The notes beneath the pieces were generated by a model, which ran no database searches, was not told the DNA's origin, and was given only the letters and a program-made list of their open reading frames with translations. Positions 5,981 through 9,112 of a stretch of 9,112 nt of DNA are shown in pieces; position 1 is the first letter of the stretch; the number at the start of each line of letters is the position of its first letter. This stretch comes from Caldilinea sp. (GTDB taxonomy: Bacteria > Chloroflexota > Anaerolineae > Caldilineales > Caldilineaceae), in assembly GCA_026389955.1 (NCBI GenBank), contig JAPLGY010000086.1:1-9112 (forward strand). The letters are read 5' to 3'. Position numbers and translations under genes: made by a program.

Positions 5981-6538
5981 ATGTCTCGGATTGGAAAAAT
6001 GCCGATCACGGTGCCGACCAAAGTCAAAGTCAGCATCGACAAAGGAAACCTGGTAACCGTCAGTGGCCCGAAGGGGACACTCAAACAGCAGTTCGACCCT
6101 GACATGCAGATCGAACTCACAGAAAACCAGATCAAAATCTCTCGACCGACCGACCAACGCGGCCACCGAGCTCAGCATGGGTTGACCCGTGCCGTGCTGG
6201 CCAACATGGTGCAGGGTGTGAACGGAGGGTTCACCCGCCGCCTGGAGGTGCGCGGGGTCGGGTACCGCGCCGAAAAACGGGGCAGCAACCTGTTGCTTTC
6301 CGTCGGGAAAAGCCACACGGTCGAGTTTGTCCCCCCTTCCGCCGACGTGGTCTTCGAGGTCGACAAGGATGGCCGCTCTTTCACGATCAGCGGGATCGAC
6401 AAGACACGGATCGGGGAACTGGCCGCCGAAGTGCGCCGCACACGCCCCCCAGAATCCTACCAGGGCAAGGGCATTCGCTACGAAGGCGAATATGTGCGAC
6501 AGAAAGCCGGCAAGAGTGGCAAAGCCGGGAAGAAATAA
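5981..6538 (+). CDS. rplF: 50S ribosomal protein L6
   Basis: This 185-residue protein is L6, a two-domain protein near the sarcin-ricin loop and the factor-binding site. It starts MSRIGKMPI, the family N-terminus, and contains VTVSGPKGTL (25-34), RRLEVRGVGYRAE (86-98) and the C-terminal signature RPPESYQGKGIRYEGE (155-170). A short basic tail, KAGKSGKAGKK, follows. In-frame sequence upstream overlaps rpsH and is not L6. The ribosome-binding site is the GGGGGAG run at 5972-5978, with only two bases between its end and the ATG. Pairing through the upstream G residues would give more normal spacing. Confidence 0.97.
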   Translation: MSRIGKMPITVPTKVKVSIDKGNLVTVSGPKGTLKQQFDPDMQIELTENQIKISRPTDQRGHRAQHGLTRAVLANMVQGVNGGFTRRLEVRGVGYRAEKRGSNLLLSVGKSHTVEFVPPSADVVFEVDKDGRSFTISGIDKTRIGELAAEVRRTRPPESYQGKGIRYEGEYVRQKAGKSGKAGKK

Positions 6539-6553
6539 GAGGGAAATCCAACT

Positions 6554-6919
6554 ATGGCGAAAGCAACTCGGACGATTTTGCGACAACGCCGCCATGCTCG
6601 CGTGCGCGCCAAAGTACATGGCTCCACCGAACGGCCGCGCTTGAACGTCTACCGCAGCCTCGAACATATCTATGCACAGGTGATCGACGACAGTACCGGC
6701 ACCACACTGGCCTCAGCTTCCACGGTAGATCGCGAACTGCGCAGCCAAGTTGCCCCGCTCACCAAGGTGGAGCAGGCACAGGCTGTCGGCAAAGCGGTGG
6801 CCGAGCGAGCCCGGGCCGCCGGGGTCACCCGGGTGGTCTTTGACCGCGGCGGCTACCCCTACCACGGCCGCGTCAAAGCCCTGGCCGAAAGCAGCCGCGA
6901 GGGTGGGCTGGAATTCTAA
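6554..6919 (+). CDS. rplR: 50S ribosomal protein L18
   Basis: This 121-residue protein is L18, which binds 5S rRNA with L5 in the central protuberance. It has a basic, arginine-rich N-terminus ([16 protein letters not shown], 6-21), the block [22 protein letters not shown] (25-46), and the C-terminal signature [17 protein letters not shown] (96-112) with the conserved end GLEF. Length is normal. GAGGGA just after the rplF stop is the likely ribosome-binding site. The rpsE start follows within 26 bases. Confidence 0.98.
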   Translation: MAKATRTILRQRRHARVRAKVHGSTERPRLNVYRSLEHIYAQVIDDSTGTTLASASTVDRELRSQVAPLTKVEQAQAVGKAVAERARAAGVTRVVFDRGGYPYHGRVKALAESSREGGLEF

Positions 6920-6944
6920 TTGGCAGATTGCTGGGAGAAAAATG

Positions 6945-7505
6945 ATGGCAAAAAAAGAACGCAAGAGCAAAGAGCGCGAAAAAGAACGCGAAGAGCGCCG
7001 GGAAGAGTTTGAAGAGCGCGTTGTCCATCTTGCCCGCACTGCCAAGGTGGTGAAGGGCGGCCGACGCTTCGCCTTCCGTGCAGTCGTCGTGGTAGGAGAC
7101 AAACAGGGACGGGTAGGAGTCGGGATCGGCAAAGCCCGTGAAGTGCCCGACGCGATCCGAAAAGCCTCTGACCGGGCCAAAAAGAATCTGATCACCGTGC
7201 CGCGGCTGGGAAACACCATCCCCCATGAGGTGACCGCCAAATTTGGCGCTGGTAAGGTCCTGCTCAAACCAGCCAGCCCAGGGACAGGCGTCATCGCCGG
7301 CGGCGGCGTACGCGCTGTCGTCGAGGCGGCCGGGGTGAGCGATGTTCTCAGCAAATCTTTGGGCAGCGACAACATTCTGAACGTGGTACAGGCCACCTTT
7401 ACCGCCCTGAAAAGCCTGCAAGACTTCCGCACAGAGGCCGCCTATCGCGGCGTCGAACCACGTCGCCTCTCCCCCTTCTGGTACAAGGAGGAACGTCATG
7501 GCTAA
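6945..7505 (+). CDS. rpsE: 30S ribosomal protein S5
   Basis: This 186-residue protein is S5, found at the mRNA entry channel with S3 and S4 and important for decoding accuracy. The double-stranded RNA-binding N-terminal domain holds [20 protein letters not shown] (36-55) and [13 protein letters not shown] (55-67). The C-terminal domain holds [22 protein letters not shown] (109-130) and [15 protein letters not shown] (141-155). About 25 charged residues precede the first strand ([22 protein letters not shown]). Two tandem ATG codons occur at 6942 and 6945; GGGAG at 6933-6937 favours the second by spacing. The gene end overlaps rpmD by eight bases. Open sequence upstream of 6942 in the same frame overlaps rplR and is not coding in that frame. 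Confidence 0.97.
   Translation: MAKKERKSKEREKEREERREEFEERVVHLARTAKVVKGGRRFAFRAVVVVGDKQGRVGVGIGKAREVPDAIRKASDRAKKNLITVPRLGNTIPHEVTAKFGAGKVLLKPASPGTGVIAGGGVRAVVEAAGVSDVLSKSLGSDNILNVVQATFTALKSLQDFRTEAAYRGVEPRRLSPFWYKEERHG
7485..7491 (+). promoter_or_regulatory. rpmD ribosome-binding site embedded in rpsE
   Basis: AAGGAGG lies inside the last codons of rpsE, six bases before the rpmD ATG. Together with the eight-base ATGGCTAA overlap it indicates coupled translation of S5 and L30. Confidence 0.85.
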
Positions 7506-7692
7506 AGAAAACAGCGGGAAAACGTTGCGCATCGCACTGGTGCGCAGCCCTATCGGATGCCCTGAAAACCAGAAACAAACTGTGCGGGCCCTGGGGCTGT
7601 ACAAACTGCACCAGGTGGTCGAAAAACCTGACAACGCAGCCGTGCGCGGGATGATCCAAACCGTGCAACATCTGCTGAAAGTCAACGAATAA
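7498..7692 (+). CDS. rpmD: 50S ribosomal protein L30
   Basis: This 64-residue protein is L30, a small 23S rRNA-binding protein of the bacterial short type. The sequence [20 protein letters not shown] (8-27) matches the family pattern L-x-I-x-x-V-R-S-x-I-G-x-x-x-x-Q, and [23 protein letters not shown] matches the rest (L-G-L-x-K-x-x-x-x-V-x-x-x-D-x-x-x-x-R-G-M). It starts inside the end of rpsE (ATGGCTAA overlap), which fixes the start. L30 is not universal in bacteria, so its retention is mildly informative. rplO follows 48 bases after the stop. Confidence 0.96.
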   Translation: MAKENSGKTLRIALVRSPIGCPENQKQTVRALGLYKLHQVVEKPDNAAVRGMIQTVQHLLKVNE

Positions 7693-7740
7693 CCCAAACA
7701 ACGCTGGCAATCGTCTGCCCAACAAGCTCGAAGGAACACA

Positions 7741-8220
7741 ATGAAAGAACATGACCTGCGTCCCGCCGAGGGTGCAACACAAAAGCGTAAGCGAGTAGGT
7801 CGTGGCACTGGTTCAGGCAAAGGCAAGACCAGCAGCCGCGGCCAGAAGGGCCAAAACGCCCGCAACGGAGGGCAGGTCCGCCCCAATTTCGAGGGCGGAC
7901 AGCTGCCGCTCACCAAACGGCTGCCCAAACTGCGTGGATTCCACAATCGTTTCAAGGTGGTCTATGTGCCGGTCAATCTCGACCAGCTGGACCGGCTCTT
8001 TGCCCCACAAGCCGAGGTGACCCAAGCCTCCTTGGCCAACGTTGGGCTGCTGGGCAACACCCACGACCCTGTCGTCGTGCTGGCACGCGGCGAAGTCACC
8101 AAGCCGCTCACGGTCAAAGTCCACCGCATCAGCGCCGTTGCTCGGCAAAAAATCGAAGCAGCTGGCGGCGCAGTCGAAACCCTTGACTATCCAGTCAACA
8201 AACGGCTGCCGCGCTCCTGA
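7741..8220 (+). CDS. rplO: 50S ribosomal protein L15
   Basis: This 159-residue protein is L15, a late-assembly 50S protein with a long extended N-terminal arm that threads through 23S rRNA. The arm has the signature GRGTGSGKGKTSSRGQKGQ (20-38), then FEGGQLPLTKRLPKLRGF (50-67). The globular C-terminal domain includes NVGLLG, VVVLARGEVTKPLTVKVHRIS and the AAGGAVE segment. Family length is about 145-160. AAGGAA at 7731-7736 precedes ATG 7741. It is followed by an 83-base gap with a strong hairpin before secY. Confidence 0.98.
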   Translation: MKEHDLRPAEGATQKRKRVGRGTGSGKGKTSSRGQKGQNARNGGQVRPNFEGGQLPLTKRLPKLRGFHNRFKVVYVPVNLDQLDRLFAPQAEVTQASLANVGLLGNTHDPVVVLARGEVTKPLTVKVHRISAVARQKIEAAGGAVETLDYPVNKRLPRS

Positions 8221-8249
8221 AAGATCACCCGACGTCAAACCCATTTGGA

Positions 8250-8279
8250 CCCCTTCCTGCCAGCTGTGGCGGGAAGGGG
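8250..8279 (+). other. Strong 12-bp hairpin between rplO and secY
   Basis: CCCCTTCCTGCC (8250-8261) pairs with GGCGGGAAGGGG (8268-8279) over a six-base loop, AGCTGT. All twelve pairs form, with one G-U. No T-run follows on the + strand, so it does not look like a standard intrinsic terminator. It sits 30 bases after the rplO stop and 24 bases before secY. It may reduce read-through into secY, act as an RNA processing or stability barrier, or slow ribosomes. The direct observation is only the stem. Confidence 0.8.
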
Positions 8280-8303
8280 CTGGAGAGTGAAAGGAACTAG
8301 CGC

Positions 8304-9112
8304 ATGCTTGAAGCTGTCCGCAACGCGTTCCGTCTGCCAGATCTGCGTCAGAAGCTCTTTGTGACCATTGGCTTGCTGACCTTCTACCGTCTGGCCGCCA
8401 ATATCCCGCTCCCTGGCGTCGATCACCAGGCGCTGGCCGTCATCTTTCAACAAAACGACAACATCCTGCTCAATTTTTTGAATTTCTTCAGCGGCGGCGG
8501 CTTGTCCCGCATGGGGGTCATGGCACTGGGGGTCTACCCCTATATCACAGCGTCCATCATCCTGCAGCTGCTGATCCCGATCGTCCCCGCTTTGGAAGAA
8601 CTGAGCAAAGAAGGGGAGTCTGGACGAGCCCGCATCAACCAGTACACCCTGTGGCTCTCCATTCCGCTGGCGTTTCTGCAAGCGATCGCTCAAGGCACGC
8701 TGCTGAGCAGCGACGCCGCCGGCGGCGTCACTGTTTTGCCCGACTGGGGCTTTTCAGCCAGCGCCTGGTTTCCCACAATGACGATCATCATCGGCATGAC
8801 CGCAGGAACTTTGCTCGGGGTCTGGATCGGCCAGCTGATCACCGAACAGGGGATCGGCAACGGAATCTCCCTGATCATCTTTGCCGGTATCCTTTCCAGT
8901 GTTCCTTTCCAGCTGCGGCTGCTGTCGCAAAACTGGGTTCTGCTGGTCGTCTTTATCGTCGTCACCATCGCAACGATCGTCTTGATCGTCTGGATCCAGG
9001 AAGGGCAACGGCGTATCCCTGTCCAGTATGGCAAGCGGGTGCGCACCATGCGCGGCAACCGCATGATGATGGTCGGCGGACAGAGCACCTACATCCCGCT
9101 GCGCGTCAACAC
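8304..9112 (+). CDS. secY: Preprotein translocase subunit SecY, N-terminal part (3' truncated by window edge)
   Basis: This frame is open from ATG 8304 to the window end, giving 269 residues of SecY, the channel-forming inner-membrane subunit of the SecYEG translocon. It has the cytosolic N-terminus and first membrane segment with LFVTIGLLTFYRLAANIPLPGV (18-39). Next come the plug region (NFFSGGGLSRMGVMALGV, 60-77), membrane segment 2 (YITASIILQLL, 80-90), and a cytosolic loop with LEELSKEGESGR. EQGIGNGISLIIF (181-193) is highly conserved, as is QEGQRRIPVQYGKR (232-245), which is in the cytosolic loop that contacts the ribosome. The complete family protein is about 430 residues, so roughly the last 160 are missing. 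AAGGAA (8291-8296) is the ribosome-binding site. Confidence 0.97.
   Translation, partial: MLEAVRNAFRLPDLRQKLFVTIGLLTFYRLAANIPLPGVDHQALAVIFQQNDNILLNFLNFFSGGGLSRMGVMALGVYPYITASIILQLLIPIVPALEELSKEGESGRARINQYTLWLSIPLAFLQAIAQGTLLSSDAAGGVTVLPDWGFSASAWFPTMTIIIGMTAGTLLGVWIGQLITEQGIGNGISLIIFAGILSSVPFQLRLLSQNWVLLVVFIVVTIATIVLIVWIQEGQRRIPVQYGKRVRTMRGNRMMMVGGQSTYIPLRVN

Noticed and set aside
8681..8690. AGCGATCGCT palindrome, containing the HIP1 octamer known from cyanobacteria
   Set aside because: I noticed only one copy, and it lies inside conserved secY coding sequence, so it carries no signal by itself.
1..9112. A novel defence, mobile or biosynthetic system
   Set aside because: Every substantial + strand frame is a core ribosomal protein or SecY gene in canonical order; there are no inserted genes, repeats arrays or mobile element ends.

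Overview
The window is one uninterrupted stretch of the bacterial S10-spc ribosomal protein operon, all on the + strand. It runs from the last two thirds of rplD (L4) to the first ~270 codons of secY. The order is rplD'-rplW-rplB-rpsS-rplV-rpsC-rplP-rpmC-rpsQ-rplN-rplX-rplE-rpsN-rpsH-rplF-rplR-rpsE-rpmD-rplO-secY', the classical bacterial order with no gene missing or inserted. Most genes have a clear Shine-Dalgarno sequence, often overlapping the previous stop codon. No RNA gene, mobile element, CRISPR array or accessory cassette is present.

The proteins look bacterial. The S14 is the short zinc-binding form, L29 and L30 are short, and S5 has a long charged N-terminus. Together with moderately high GC and the overall look of L2, L4, L15 and S3, this suggests a member of the Chloroflexota, but that placement is an impression from motifs and not a computed phylogeny.

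The clearest anomaly is rpsC (2238-2736). A normal N-terminal KH domain, starting at a TTG codon, runs to about residue 138. The reading then jumps directly, and one frame out of register, to the last 27 residues of S3. About 70 codons of the conserved C-terminal domain are absent. S3 is essential and everything around it is intact, so this is either a real lesion compensated elsewhere or, more likely, a local assembly or sequencing deletion. It is followed by an unusually long 188-nt gap before rplP.

Other details worth noting are: a strong 12-bp hairpin between rplO and secY; a perfect 9-bp hairpin in the 122-nt gap between rpsN and rpsH; a structured 82-nt gap between rplX and rplE, where E. 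coli has its S8 translational operator; a run of ten G in rplB; a cysteine-less L24 beside a zinc-type S14; and a charged insertion in the S3 KH domain.

The encoded proteins work together: they are structural components of the 30S and 50S subunits, followed by the SecY translocon channel that docks with the ribosome. I found no evidence of a new biological system here; the value lies in the rpsC break and the intergenic structures.
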